A stretch of 64,000 bases of DNA, from assembly GCA_030681515.1 (NCBI GenBank), contig JAUXSE010000011.1, forward strand, positions 62,001 to 126,000, written 5' to 3'. The DNA comes from Geothrix sp. (GTDB taxonomy: Bacteria; Acidobacteriota; Holophagae; Holophagales; Holophagaceae). The position numbers and the translations under genes were made by a program. Below the pieces are notes generated by a model. It saw only the letters and a program-made list of their open reading frames with translations, did no database searches and was not told the origin of the DNA. This document shows, in pieces, positions 18,628 to 28,921 of the stretch. Each line of letters starts with the position of its first letter. Positions within the stretch are counted from its first letter, which is position 1.

Positions 18628-19595
18628 TAGTTCTTTTCGCCGCAGTTCGGGCAGACCATGGCCATCCGGGGCAGTTGCCGGTAGCAGAAGCGGCAGAGCC
18701 GCGCTTGCGAGGCGGCCCGCAGCGTCGGGTGGGGGCCCGACGAGGATGAGGCCAGCACGGCGGTTCCGAGCGGGCGGGTCTCCCGGGCGACACTGTCCTT
18801 CAGGCGGCGGAGCGCCTCCAGGAGTGCCTGGGCGGAGAGGTACCGCTCACCCAGGTTCACCGCGAGGGCCTTCATGACCACCTCCGAAAAGGCTTTGGGC
18901 ACGATGGGGTTCCGCAGGTGCGGTGCCACGATCTGCTGGCTGGTGAAGGCCTGGGCAATCTTCAGTGGATCCGCGTCGTAGAAGGGCACGGTGCCCGTGA
19001 GCATCTCGTAGAGCGTGATGCCCAGCGACCACAGGTCGGATTGGAACACGGCCCGGCCACGGAAATGCTCGGGCGCCATGTAGGGTGGCGATCCGATCCG
19101 CGTGGGCGCGTAGGGGACATGCTGCATCTCCAGCACGCGGGAGGTGCCGAAGTCCGTGACCTTGGCCACGCCATCACGGTTCACCAGGATGTTGGCCGGG
19201 CGGAGGTCGCGATGGAGGATCTGGTGGCCGTGGGCGAAGGCGATGGCGCTGCATACGTCCAGCCCGATCTCGAGGGCCCGGGTCGGTGGCAGGGACCGTT
19301 CGCGGCGGATGAGGCGGTCGAGGCCCTCGCCCTCTACCAGTTCCAGCACCATGAAGAAGATGCCGTTCTTCCGCTCGACGGTGATGAGCTCGACGATATT
19401 CGGATGCTTCAGGCCCGCCATGATGCGCGGCTCCTTCAGCAGATCCACGATCTCGTCCTGCTGCTGGTGGGGCACTTTCAGCGCCACCTTGCGATTCACC
19501 CAGGTGTCCATGGCCAGGTAGACGGCCCCGAAACCGCCGGAACCCAGGCGGTCCAGGATCTGGTATTTGCCCAGGGTCTGGTCCTTGGATAGCAC
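18627..19595 (-). CDS. Serine/threonine protein kinase with C-terminal zinc ribbon
   Basis: A 322-residue soluble Hanks-type kinase. The glycine loop GSGGFGAVY (18-26), the catalytic lysine in VALK (K40), HRDLRPAN (128-135) and DFG (148-150) are present. The usual HRDLKPxN lysine is arginine here, an unusual swap at a residue that contacts ATP phosphate. The C-terminus has C301, C304, C315 and C318 (CRFC and CPNC), a small zinc ribbon that could bind a partner. There is no transmembrane segment. The tamB start overlaps its stop, so expression of the two is coupled. A terminator separates it from rpoD upstream. Confidence 0.88.
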   Translation of the reverse strand: MLSKDQTLGKYQILDRLGSGGFGAVYLAMDTWVNRKVALKVPHQQQDEIVDLLKEPRIMAGLKHPNIVELITVERKNGIFFMVLELVEGEGLDRLIRRERSLPPTRALEIGLDVCSAIAFAHGHQILHRDLRPANILVNRDGVAKVTDFGTSRVLEMQHVPYAPTRIGSPPYMAPEHFRGRAVFQSDLWSLGITLYEMLTGTVPFYDADPLKIAQAFTSQQIVAPHLRNPIVPKAFSEVVMKALAVNLGERYLSAQALLEALRRLKDSVARETRPLGTAVLASSSSGPHPTLRAASQARLCRFCYRQLPRMAMVCPNCGEKN

Positions 19596-19630
19596 GGTCA
19601 GGGGCTCCGATACGATGGGTTCAGGATGAC

Positions 19631-19662
19631 CGAAAAAGCCCCGCCAGGGCGGGGCTTTTTCG
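19631..19662. terminator. Rho-independent terminator after rpoD
   Basis: A perfect hairpin with stem AAAAAGCCCCGCC and its complement around a 2-nt loop, ending in TTTTT on either strand. It lies between rpoD and the kinase gene on the minus strand, so it ends the rpoD transcript before the kinase-tamB unit. Confidence 0.9.
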
Positions 19663-19677
19663 CGAGGGCAGCGCTTC

Positions 19678-21429
<1,752 letters not shown>

Positions 21430-21501
21430 CGGACCGGTGGACCCGGTGGCCTAGTGGAATGCAGAACTCGGCCAATGTACCGGCAGAATCCGGAACTTTT
21501 C

Positions 21502-21529
21502 AGTATAGGGGATCTGCCGATTCAGGCAA
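21502..21529 (-). promoter_or_regulatory. Candidate sigma-70 promoter for rpoD
   Basis: On the minus strand TTGCCT (-35, at 21524-21529) and TATACT (-10, at 21502-21507) are separated by 16 bp, matching TTGACA/TATAAT at four and five positions. The -10 lies 72 bp before the rpoD start. It would allow rpoD expression independent of dnaG. It was read by eye with no transcription-start data. Confidence 0.55.
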
Positions 21530-21550
21530 GGGTCGGGATTCGGCGGGGAG

Positions 21551-23335
21551 TCAGCGCGGCCCCCTTCGCCGGCGCGACAATTCCTTCTGGCGGGCCAGGA
21601 GATCGTTCTGTCTCGCCATCACCCGGCCCAGCAGGGCCGGGTCCACCACGGTGCCGGGATCCTGGAGCAGCCGGTTGTTGGCCTGGATCTCACGATCCAC
21701 GTAGCGGCTTTCGAGTTTCACGAACAGGGCCTCGGCGTCCCGGCCCGCCTCATCCTGGCGGCTGGCCTGGGCCTCCAGATGGCGGACAGCGGCCACCGCG
21801 CCCTCAGGCAAAAGGGTGACCTCTCCCTCGGCGTCCAGCACGGCCTGCAGCAGGGGGGCGCCGGACAGGCTTTCCCACCAGGTGGGTGGAAGCTCCTGCA
21901 CCCGCCGCCAATGGCCGGCCGTGCTCAGCAGGAGGAGGCCGCGGATCAGATCGTCGAGATCTGGCAGGACCGGGGAATCCGGGCCGGGTTCCTCGGTTAC
22001 GCGACCGGGCGTCTGCCGGCCCCGCACGGCCCGATCCAGTTCCTGCAGCGGCACCTGCAGCTGGTGGGCCAGGCTGGCGAAGAGGTCGCGGCTCTCGGTG
22101 GTGCGCGGCAGGTACGGCAGGAAGTCCAGCAGATCCTTGAAGGCACCCATGCGGTCGGCGATGCGGCGCAGATCCTTGCCCTCCATGGCCCGGTCCACCA
22201 TGAAGGCGGTCCAGTCCGGCGCTGCCCGAAGGAGGTCGCGGAAGGCTTCGCCGCCCAGCTTGAGGCACCAGGTATCGGGATCCTCCCCCTGGGGCAGCTC
22301 CAGCAGGCGGACTTCGAAGCCCAGGGGCAGGGCCATCCGCAGGCTCTTTTCCATGGCCCGGCGACCGGCGGCATCCCCGTCGAAACAAAGAATGACGCGG
22401 CGGGTGAACCGGCCCAGGGCCTTCAAGTGCTCGTCGGTGAGGGCCGTGCCCAGAGGCGCCACGGCCTGGTGGATGCCATTCTGGTGAAGCTGCAGCACGT
22501 CGAAGTAGCCCTCCACCACCAGGGCCCCGTCCTTCATGGCGCCCTTGGCCCGGTGGAAGCCGAAGAGGGTGCCGCCCTTGTGGAAAAGGGGTGTGTCGCG
22601 GGTGTTGAGGTACTTGGGCTGGCCTCCACCGTATCGGGCGCCTTGCGCGCTCCCGCTCGCTTCGCTTGCGGAGGTGGAGCCTCCCCCCATGATGCGTCCG
22701 CCGAAGGCCACCACCCGGCCGCGGGCGTCGTGGATGGGGATGGTGAGGCGGTTCCGCAGGAAATCAATCTGGGTGCCCCGCTCGCTGCGGCTGGCCAGGC
22801 CCGCCTGCTCCAGCAGCTCGCCGGAGAAGTTCAGGCCCCGCAGGTGGTTCACCAGCGAATCCCAGGCATCGGGGGCCATGCCGAAGCCGGCCTCGGCCAG
22901 GAAGGGGCCTTCGTAGCCGCGGTCGCGCAGGTAGGCCCTGGCCCCCTCGTGGCGGGCCAGCTGCGCCTCGAAGAAGGCCTGGGCCGCATCCAGGGCCGAG
23001 CGCATCCGGGTCTCCAGATCCACCTCGGCGGAGGGGCGCTCCCGGCGCTCGGGCAGGTCAATGCCCGCGGCCCGGGCCAGTTGCTCCAGGGCCTCGGGGA
23101 AGGTCATGCCCTCGCGCTCCATGAGCCACGCGAAGGCATCGCCGTGCTTGCCGCAGCCGAAGCAGTGGTAGAAGCCGCGGTTGGCCACCACCTGGAAGCT
23201 GGGGCTCCGCTCGGCGTGGAAGGGGCACAAGCCAACATGGGCCGAACCCTGCTTGCGCAGCTTCACCGCCTGGCCCACCAGGGCCAGCAGGTCCGTGGCG
23301 TCCCGGACGCGCTCGACGATTTCGCGGTCACGCAT
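21551..23335 (-). CDS. dnaG: DNA primase
   Basis: The primase makes RNA primers for replication. The 594-residue protein has the zinc site C37, H40, C58 and C61 (GLCPFHAERSPSF and YHCFGCGKHGD), the TOPRIM acid E275 (VVEGYFD) and the metal aspartates D319 and D321 (CFDGDAAGRRA). Between FGGRIMG and QPKYLNTRDTPLF, residues 217-239 form a Gly/Ser/Ala-rich insert not expected in DnaG; its DNA looks like a repeat insertion. The open frame continues 127 codons upstream through the 9-nt repeat, but the family start is MRDREIVERV at 23335. Confidence 0.94.
   Translation of the reverse strand: MRDREIVERVRDATDLLALVGQAVKLRKQGSAHVGLCPFHAERSPSFQVVANRGFYHCFGCGKHGDAFAWLMEREGMTFPEALEQLARAAGIDLPERRERPSAEVDLETRMRSALDAAQAFFEAQLARHEGARAYLRDRGYEGPFLAEAGFGMAPDAWDSLVNHLRGLNFSGELLEQAGLASRSERGTQIDFLRNRLTIPIHDARGRVVAFGGRIMGGGSTSASEASGSAQGARYGGGQPKYLNTRDTPLFHKGGTLFGFHRAKGAMKDGALVVEGYFDVLQLHQNGIHQAVAPLGTALTDEHLKALGRFTRRVILCFDGDAAGRRAMEKSLRMALPLGFEVRLLELPQGEDPDTWCLKLGGEAFRDLLRAAPDWTAFMVDRAMEGKDLRRIADRMGAFKDLLDFLPYLPRTTESRDLFASLAHQLQVPLQELDRAVRGRQTPGRVTEEPGPDSPVLPDLDDLIRGLLLLSTAGHWRRVQELPPTWWESLSGAPLLQAVLDAEGEVTLLPEGAVAAVRHLEAQASRQDEAGRDAEALFVKLESRYVDREIQANNRLLQDPGTVVDPALLGRVMARQNDLLARQKELSRRRRGPR
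22622..22680. repeat. REP-like hairpin inserted in dnaG
   Basis: Arms CTCCACC (22624-22630) and GGTGGAG (22673-22679) enclose a GC-rich, self-complementary core including GCTCGCTTCGCTTGCGGA. The segment is a whole number of codons in effect, since the dnaG frame continues, and it encodes the low-complexity run STSASEASGSAQGARYGG. Confidence 0.5.
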
Positions 23336-23502
23336 GGTTGGAGAATTCCCGAAAAAAGAAACCACACTCGCGGGGAGATCCGCTGAGGTGGCTGGAGATG
23401 CAAAGCCTCCCACCAGCATACCGCCGCAGGTCTGGTTACTCGTTTGGAAGGGCATCGACAATTGCCACAGACCGCAGAGTGCATTGAAAAGAAATAAAAA
23501 TA

Positions 23503-23622
23503 GCCACAAAGGGCACAAAGTACACAAAGAAATGCCGGAAATTGGCATTGGGGTTTTCAGCTTCCAGAGCGGTCTCAACAGCCATCTTTGTGCCCCTCTG
23601 TGCCCTTTGTGTTCTTTGTGGC
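23503..23622. repeat. Inverted-repeat island, CACAAAG type (9-nt period)
   Basis: In the 374-bp gap between dnaG and the next gene (23336-23709), the left arm at 23503-23529 is made of CACAAAGGG, CACAAAGTA, CACAAAG and faces a right arm at 23586-23622 with CTTTGTG units in reverse. Between them is a small AATGCC/GGCATT hairpin (23531-23548). Nothing else was recognised in the gap, which must also hold the dnaG and 23710-gene promoters. Confidence 0.65.
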
Positions 23623-23709
23623 CACTGTCCTTTTGCCCTTCTTTTGTGGAGGAGAGGGCCTGCTCCCTCTGAGCCTGTTCATACTTGTGGATTTCAGTAA
23701 CGGAGGAGC

Positions 23710-24738
23710 ATGGCATTCTTGAAGATTCATTTGGTGGAACCCATGACCCAGCTCCTCGACACCATCCTTCTCTTCAGCCTTCCGGCCTCGGGCAAGTCCG
23801 AGGTGCGCCGCTACCTGGGGAGCCTCACCCCCGGTCAGTGCCGGAACGACTTCCACATGGGGCCCACCCTGCAGCTGGACGACTACCCCTATGTCCACCT
23901 CATGCACCGCATTGACGACGAACTGAAGGCCCATGGCCTGGATTACGCCTACTACCACGGGCCCAACCGCCCCTTCCGCGACAACTGGACCTGGGCCGTC
24001 CTCATCGAGCTGCTGAACGAGGATCACGCCAACCTCATGGCCAGCCGCCAGACCGAGGTTTCCAGCGCCGCCCAGCACATCTTCGACCGGCTGGACGCCG
24101 CCCACGCCAAGGTGGGCCTGTCCCAGCCGCTCGGCGAGATCCCCCATCGCATCCGGGTGCGCATGGCCGAGGCCCTGGAGGCCGAGTGCCGGGCCGAGCT
24201 GGATGCCCTCAACCGCCAGAATGCCCAGGACAAGGTGGGGCGCACCCTCGTCATCGAGGCCGCCCGGGGCGGCGCCCATGGCTCGGCCTTCCCCCTGTGC
24301 CCGCCCCACGGCTACGAGACCGCGTTCCAGACCCTGTCGCCGGCCATCATCGAGAAAGCCTCCGTGCTGTATGTCTGGGTGGATCCCACCGAAAGCCGCC
24401 GCAAGAACATCGAGCGGGGCAGGCCCGATGGCCAGGGCAGCATCCTGCACCACAGCGTCCCCATGGAGGTGATGCTGGGTCAGTACGGCTGCGACGATAT
24501 GGCCTGGCTTCTGGAGCAGAGCGACCGGCCTGGCACCATCCGCGTGGAGCGTCTCGTCCAGGACGGCCACCGATACGCCAGCAAGGTCTACCACCTGCCC
24601 GTGGCCCGCTTCGACAACCGCGCCGACCTCACCACCTTTGTCCGCGAGGATCAGAAGCTCTGGAAGCCCGCCGACGTGCATGCCATCCATGGCGGGCTGA
24701 AGGCGGCTTTCGATCAGCTGGCGACCGCCAGCCGATAA
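23710..24738 (+). CDS. P-loop protein of unknown function
   Basis: A 342-residue protein that I cannot assign. It has a clear P-loop near the N-terminus (FSLPASGKSEVRRYL, about residues 23-37) followed by LQLDDYPYVHLMHRIDD, where the aspartates could bind Mg, and VLYVWVDPTESRRKNIERG near residue 220, like a lid or Walker-B strand. This layout suggests a nucleotide-dependent kinase or transferase of the adenylate-kinase type, but no substrate motif is recognised. An excellent GGAGG ribosome site supports ATG 23710 over Met12. The last two sense codons and the stop come from a heptamer repeat array. Confidence 0.7.
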   Translation: MAFLKIHLVEPMTQLLDTILLFSLPASGKSEVRRYLGSLTPGQCRNDFHMGPTLQLDDYPYVHLMHRIDDELKAHGLDYAYYHGPNRPFRDNWTWAVLIELLNEDHANLMASRQTEVSSAAQHIFDRLDAAHAKVGLSQPLGEIPHRIRVRMAEALEAECRAELDALNRQNAQDKVGRTLVIEAARGGAHGSAFPLCPPHGYETAFQTLSPAIIEKASVLYVWVDPTESRRKNIERGRPDGQGSILHHSVPMEVMLGQYGCDDMAWLLEQSDRPGTIRVERLVQDGHRYASKVYHLPVARFDNRADLTTFVREDQKLWKPADVHAIHGGLKAAFDQLATASR

Positions 24739-24782
24739 CTGACAGCCGATAACTGATAGCCGATAGCTGATAGCTGACAGCC
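24730..24782. repeat. Heptamer array, seven units
   Basis: Seven 7-nt units (AGCCGAT, AACTGAC, AGCCGAT, AACTGAT, AGCCGAT, AGCTGAT, AGCTGAC) plus AGCC. The array begins within the 3' end of the preceding gene and provides its TAA stop; it runs up to the end of the convergent transporter gene. Confidence 0.75.
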
Positions 24783-24789
24783 CCCGAAT

Positions 24790-26133
24790 TCAGTGCGCTC
24801 CGGCCCCCGCCTTGGCGTTCCAGATGCGGGTCATGATGTAGGCGCCGATGAGGCTGAAGGGGATGATGGAACCCACCCAGACCCAGGCGTGGGCGGGCTG
24901 GTGGCCGTGGGTGGCGATGCCATCCCATCCGTAGGTCTTGAGGATCCAGCCCAGGCCGAAGCCCGTCAGTCCCGAGCCGATGTACTGGATGCCATCCAAC
25001 GCGCCCGTGACCGTGGCTGCGGCCTTGCGCCCGCCGAAGTCCATGCTGGCGGTGCCGCTGAGCATCCCGTGGACGCCGAAGATGAACATGGCCGTGAGGC
25101 CCAGCAGGATCACGGCCCAGATCTGGCCGCCGGTGCTGCCCTGGCCCAGGGTCATGCCCAGCAGGGCCAGCATCACCACCTGCACCAGGTAGAAGACGAA
25201 GGCCACGGGCGGGCGGCGGGACTGGAACAGCTTGTCGCTCATCCAGCCGCAGACCAGACCGCCGAGGATGCCGCCGCCCATGAAGGCGACGCCCGTCCAC
25301 CAGAAGAGGTGTTCCTTCTTGCCCAGGTGGTAGACCTCCTGCAGGTACTCGGTGAAGTAGAGCATCACGCCCTGGCGCACGAAGCCCGTGCAGAACTCCG
25401 CGAAGATGAGCGCGACGATGATGGGATTGTGGAAGACCTTCCGCATGAGGTCGCCCAGGGGCAGGGGGGCATCCTCCGCGTGGTGGGCGTTGGAGCCATC
25501 CCCCGTATCGAAATCCGCGTGACCCGCGTGGCTGGGGCGGTTGCGCACCAGGAACCAGTCCACGGCGAACATGAAGGTCATGGCTGCAGCGGGGACGAAC
25601 CAGATGACGGTCCAGCTGCGGAAGCTGGCCAGCAGCCAGGCGCCGATGGTGGTGGCCAGGAAGTAGCCGGAGCTGATCATGATGCCGAAGATGCCGCCGA
25701 AGACGCCGCGTTCCTTCACGTGGAACCAGGTGCTGTTCACCTTCACCACGGAGAGGGCCCCGAAGCTCTGGAAGTACATGTTCAGGCTCCAGAGCAGGCT
25801 CATGCTCAGCAGCACCTGGGTGCCGGCGGTGTTCAGGAACATGAATCCGATGAGCAGGTTCACCGCCGCCGCTCCGAGGGCGCCGATGAGGATGGCCTTG
25901 CGCCCCCCGATGCGATCGGCCAGGGGGCCGTTGAGGGCCACGGAGAGGCCGTAGGTCCAGAACCCCGCGGACGCGATGAGGCCCATCTGCGCCTTGTCCA
26001 GGTGGTACCAGGCGCCGATGTCGTTCTTCACGATGTTGAAGTTGTAGCGGCCCATGTACATGGCCGCATAGGTCAGCCCCAGGGGGAACCAGTTCATGAA
26101 CCTGCGCAGACGGAAGGCGGGACTGTGATCCAA
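24790..26133 (-). CDS. MFS transporter, organophosphate:phosphate antiporter type
   Basis: A 447-residue inner-membrane protein with about 12 hydrophobic segments. GLTYAAMYMGRYNFNIVKNDIG at the first helix and GPLADRIGGRKAILIG between helices 2 and 3 are features of the OPA branch (GlpT, UhpT), which swap a phosphorylated sugar or glycerol phosphate for inorganic phosphate. A His-rich loop (ADFDTGDGSNAHHAEDA) lies in the central cytoplasmic region. The substrate cannot be named. The frame starts at a TTG (26133) with GAGG upstream; the ATG of MNWFPLG at 26097 is an alternative. Confidence 0.85.
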   Translation of the reverse strand: MDHSPAFRLRRFMNWFPLGLTYAAMYMGRYNFNIVKNDIGAWYHLDKAQMGLIASAGFWTYGLSVALNGPLADRIGGRKAILIGALGAAAVNLLIGFMFLNTAGTQVLLSMSLLWSLNMYFQSFGALSVVKVNSTWFHVKERGVFGGIFGIMISSGYFLATTIGAWLLASFRSWTVIWFVPAAAMTFMFAVDWFLVRNRPSHAGHADFDTGDGSNAHHAEDAPLPLGDLMRKVFHNPIIVALIFAEFCTGFVRQGVMLYFTEYLQEVYHLGKKEHLFWWTGVAFMGGGILGGLVCGWMSDKLFQSRRPPVAFVFYLVQVVMLALLGMTLGQGSTGGQIWAVILLGLTAMFIFGVHGMLSGTASMDFGGRKAAATVTGALDGIQYIGSGLTGFGLGWILKTYGWDGIATHGHQPAHAWVWVGSIIPFSLIGAYIMTRIWNAKAGAGAH

Positions 26134-26226
26134 GGGAACCTCGATGCTTCAAGGGTAAGGGAGACCCCATGGACTCCCAAGTGACGAGGCTGTAACTCTG
26201 GTCAAGTCGCGCCGCTTGGCTATGGA

Positions 26227-26349
26227 CTACTCGGCCTTGCGAAAGGCCTCGTCGGTGCCGGTCAGTTCCCAGGTGCCCCTGCGCCGCTCCAGCTTGGAGC
26301 TGCAGGCCAGGGTGAGCAGCAGGATGGGCAACAGCAGGGCAGGGCGCAT
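26227..26349 (-). CDS. Small lipoprotein, 40 aa
   Basis: A short gene in the gap between the transporter and kbl. It encodes [18 protein letters not shown] followed by [22 protein letters not shown]. The first 16 residues are a lipoprotein signal with lipobox LTLAC, so the mature peptide is only about 25 residues with acyl-cysteine at its N-terminus. The charged tail (KLERRR) suggests a membrane-surface peptide. There is no database-level recognition; it could also be the N-terminal remnant of a longer lipoprotein. GGATCC-like sequence precedes the ATG and no strong ribosome site is evident. Confidence 0.5.
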   Translation of the reverse strand: MRPALLLPILLLTLACSSKLERRRGTWELTGTDEAFRKAE

Positions 26350-26447
26350 GGTTGGATCCTTTCCAGTTCGCAAGGATGGTGACACAACCAGGCCCGTGCC
26401 ACGCAACCCCGCAGTATCCTATGGGCCATGACGATAGGAGACCCGCC

Positions 26448-27641
26448 GTGAATCCTGGCTACCTGGCCCACCTCAACCGCGAGATCGAGCAGCTGAAGGA
26501 GGCGGGACTCTACAAGACGGAGCGCGTCATCACCTCGCCCCAGCAACCCCGCATGAGGGCCAACGGGAAGGATGTGATCTGCCTCTGCGCCAACAACTAC
26601 CTGGGGCTGGCCAACCACCCGGATCTGATCCAGGCCGCCAAGTCGGTGATGGACGGCCACGGCTTCGGCATGGCCTCCGTGCGCTTCATCTGTGGCACCC
26701 AGGACATCCACCGGGAGCTGGAGGTCAAGCTTGCCGCCTTCCTGGGCTTCGAGGACACCCAGCTGTATTCGTCCTGCTTCGATGCCAACGGCGCCATCTT
26801 CGAGGGCCTGCTGGGCGAGGAGGACGCGATCATCAGCGATGCGTTGAACCATGCCTCCATCATTGACGGCATCCGCCTCTGCAAGGCCAAGCGGTTCCGC
26901 TATGCCAACTCGGATATGGCCGATCTCGGAACCCAGTTGAAGGCCGCCGATGCCGCGGGCGCCCGCTTCAAGCTGGTGGTGACGGATGGCGTCTTCAGCA
27001 TGGACGGCACCATCGCCAAGCTGGCCGAGGTCTGCGACCTGGCCGAGAAGTACGGCGCCATGGTGATGGTGGACGACAGTCACGCGGTGGGGTTCATGGG
27101 CGAGAACGGCCGCGGCACGCATGAGCACTGCGGTGTCATGGGCCGGGTGGACTTCATGACCGGCACCTTCGGCAAGGCCCTGGGTGGCGCCTCCGGTGGC
27201 TACATCGCCGGCAAGCGGGAGGCCATTGACTGGCTGCGGCAGAAGGCCCGCCCCTACCTGTTCTCGAACTCCGTGGCGCCGGCCATCGTGGCCGCCACCC
27301 TGAAGGTGCTGGACCTGCTCAAGAACAGCCAGGACCTCATCCGGCGCGTGCACGAGAACGCCCACTACTTCCGCGCGGGCATGGAGAAGGCAGGCTTCAA
27401 GCTGCTGCCGGGCGAGCATCCCATCGTCCCCGTCATGCTCTACGAGGCCCCCCTGGCCCAGGAATTCGCCACGCGTCTGCTGGACGAGGGCGTCTATGTC
27501 ATCGGCTTCTTCTTCCCCGTGGTGCCCAAGGGCCTGGCCCGCATCCGCACCCAGATGAGCGCCGCCCACACCCGGGCGGATCTCGATCACGCCATCGCCG
27601 CCTTCACGAAGGTGGGGCGGGAGCTTGGTGTCATTCAGTAA
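26448..27641 (+). CDS. kbl: Glycine C-acetyltransferase (2-amino-3-ketobutyrate CoA ligase)
   Basis: A PLP enzyme that splits 2-amino-3-oxobutyrate with CoA into glycine and acetyl-CoA, the second step after threonine dehydrogenase. The 397 residues match the family length. Landmarks are [25 protein letters not shown], the PLP-contact [11 protein letters not shown] and the lysine region [17 protein letters not shown]. The start is GTG at 26448 ([10 protein letters not shown]), with GGAG eight bases upstream; the open frame extends further but has no match there. tdh lies 2 kb downstream on the same strand, separated by five minus-strand genes. Confidence 0.94.
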   Translation: MNPGYLAHLNREIEQLKEAGLYKTERVITSPQQPRMRANGKDVICLCANNYLGLANHPDLIQAAKSVMDGHGFGMASVRFICGTQDIHRELEVKLAAFLGFEDTQLYSSCFDANGAIFEGLLGEEDAIISDALNHASIIDGIRLCKAKRFRYANSDMADLGTQLKAADAAGARFKLVVTDGVFSMDGTIAKLAEVCDLAEKYGAMVMVDDSHAVGFMGENGRGTHEHCGVMGRVDFMTGTFGKALGGASGGYIAGKREAIDWLRQKARPYLFSNSVAPAIVAATLKVLDLLKNSQDLIRRVHENAHYFRAGMEKAGFKLLPGEHPIVPVMLYEAPLAQEFATRLLDEGVYVIGFFFPVVPKGLARIRTQMSAAHTRADLDHAIAAFTKVGRELGVIQ

Positions 27642-27667
27642 CCCGTCAGCAGGAAAAGAAAACAATC

Positions 27668-27734
27668 AACGGCAGATGTCGCAGATGGATGATCCTACGC
27701 TTTTCATCTGCGCAGATCTGCGCCACCTGCGGTT
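27668..27734. repeat. Inverted-repeat island, GCAGATG type (9-nt period)
   Basis: The left arm contains GCAGATGTC, GCAGATGGA (9-nt spacing); the right arm (27704-27734) carries CATCTGCGCAGATCTGCG and CACCTGCGGTT in inverse sense. The island fills the gap between kbl and the convergent MauE-like gene and slightly overlaps the latter's last codon. Confidence 0.55.
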
Positions 27735-28230
27735 ATGACTTCTTGTTTTCAGCCGTCGGGTCCAGCCTCGGACTATTTGCAGAGGCAGATGCCAATAGCA
27801 CCTGCGCGGCCAGGAGCAGCAGTCCGACATCCCGGAGGAGGACCCAGCGCATGTCCGCGAGGCGTTGAGCCTCCGTCTTCGGGGCCGCGGCTCCGAAGCA
27901 GCCGCAGTCCACGGGATGGTGGCGGGCCAGGTTGATGGAAAGGGCCAGGCCGAAGGACAGGAGCATCACCGCGACCCACGCGGCGGCGGCGCGGATCCAG
28001 ATACCCAGGCAGAGCGCCAGACCGCAGAGCAGTTCCAGCCAGGGCAGCACCAGGGCCAGGGGATGGAGGCTCCAGGCAGGGAACAGTTCGTACGCCCAGA
28101 TGGCTTTGGCGAAGTCCGGCGGATCGGCGATCTTGGGAAGGGCCGCCGCGATGAAGACCAGCCCCAGCGCGATCCGCGCGACCAGAGTGAGTTTTGGATG
28201 CAGGAAGTGATGGCGGAGCCGGGGCCTCAT
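27733..28230 (-). CDS. MauE/DoxX-family redox membrane protein
   Basis: A 165-residue membrane protein with four hydrophobic segments (LVFIAAALPKI, LALVLPWLELLCGLAL, VAVMLLSFGLALSI, VGLLLLAAQVLL). DCGCFG near residue 111 is the cysteine motif of MauE-like proteins, small relatives of DoxX that help form disulfides or pass reducing power across the membrane. The N-terminus (LVARIALGLVFIAAALPKIADP) is typical. Its ATG overlaps the stop of the upstream rhodanese gene by four bases (ATGA), so a thiol-sulfur partnership is plausible. Confidence 0.82.
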   Translation of the reverse strand: MRPRLRHHFLHPKLTLVARIALGLVFIAAALPKIADPPDFAKAIWAYELFPAWSLHPLALVLPWLELLCGLALCLGIWIRAAAAWVAVMLLSFGLALSINLARHHPVDCGCFGAAAPKTEAQRLADMRWVLLRDVGLLLLAAQVLLASASANSPRLDPTAENKKS

Positions 28231-28886
28231 GGCTGGCCCTTTTCGACGGGGTGTCCCTGTGCCGCCCAGTCAGGGAATCCATCGCGGTAGATGAGCAGGT
28301 TGAAGTAGCCCTCGTTGAGTAGTTTTGAGGCGAGGAGATGGGAATCCCGGCAGTCGCCGCCGCTGCAGTAGATGACGATGGGATCCTCGGAGCCCGGTCG
28401 GCGCGCGGCCTTGAATGATATGAGGCGATCGTCCACGTCCGATTCCCAGATGGGGGCGCACCAGGCCCCGGCGATGTGACCTTCCGCGAACTCCGAGCTG
28501 CGGCGGGCATCGAGAAAGGACACGCCAGATTGGAAGGCCGCCCAGGCCTCCTGGCCACTGATCTCACGAATGGGGCTGAAGGCGGTTGCCTCCTGGGCTT
28601 TCGGGGGCGCCGGGGGTGGTGGCGTGGCCGCCCGTGGCACGGAGTGAAGGGCAGGGCGGTGGGGCGGTGCCTCCTTTGGTGGTTGAAGGGGCGGCGGTTG
28701 AGGGGGCGGCCCGGGAGGCACGCGCGTTTCGGTCTGAGGCGCCCCGGAGGGGAGCGGTGCTCCGGACCCAGCCCAGGCCAGGCGGCGGGCCGGGGAGGCG
28801 AGGATATTGGAGAGCAGGGCCGCCGCCCCGGCCATCCCGGCGAGGGCCAGGACGCGGAGAGTGGTGGATCGGCGAGTGTGCATCAT
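28227..28886 (-). CDS. Membrane-anchored rhodanese-domain protein
   Basis: A 219-residue protein with an N-terminal anchor or signal (LRVLALAGMAGAAALLSNIL), a proline-rich linker of about 50 residues, and a C-terminal rhodanese domain. The active-site loop is VIYCSGGDCRDSHLL, with a second cysteine right after the loop. SFLDARRSSEFAEGHIAGA is the family entry motif. It probably handles sulfane sulfur or thiols in the periplasm together with the translationally coupled MauE-like protein. Start codons ATG 28886 and 28883 are adjacent; the open frame upstream has no homology. Confidence 0.82.
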   Translation of the reverse strand: MMHTRRSTTLRVLALAGMAGAAALLSNILASPARRLAWAGSGAPLPSGAPQTETRVPPGPPPQPPPLQPPKEAPPHRPALHSVPRAATPPPPAPPKAQEATAFSPIREISGQEAWAAFQSGVSFLDARRSSEFAEGHIAGAWCAPIWESDVDDRLISFKAARRPGSEDPIVIYCSGGDCRDSHLLASKLLNEGYFNLLIYRDGFPDWAAQGHPVEKGQP

Positions 28887-28921
28887 GGATCGGCAGCTCG
28901 GGGTGATGGGTCTGGGCCGAC

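Noticed and set aside
16765-18630. 621-residue plus frame opposite tamB
   Set aside because: Antisense shadow of tamB.
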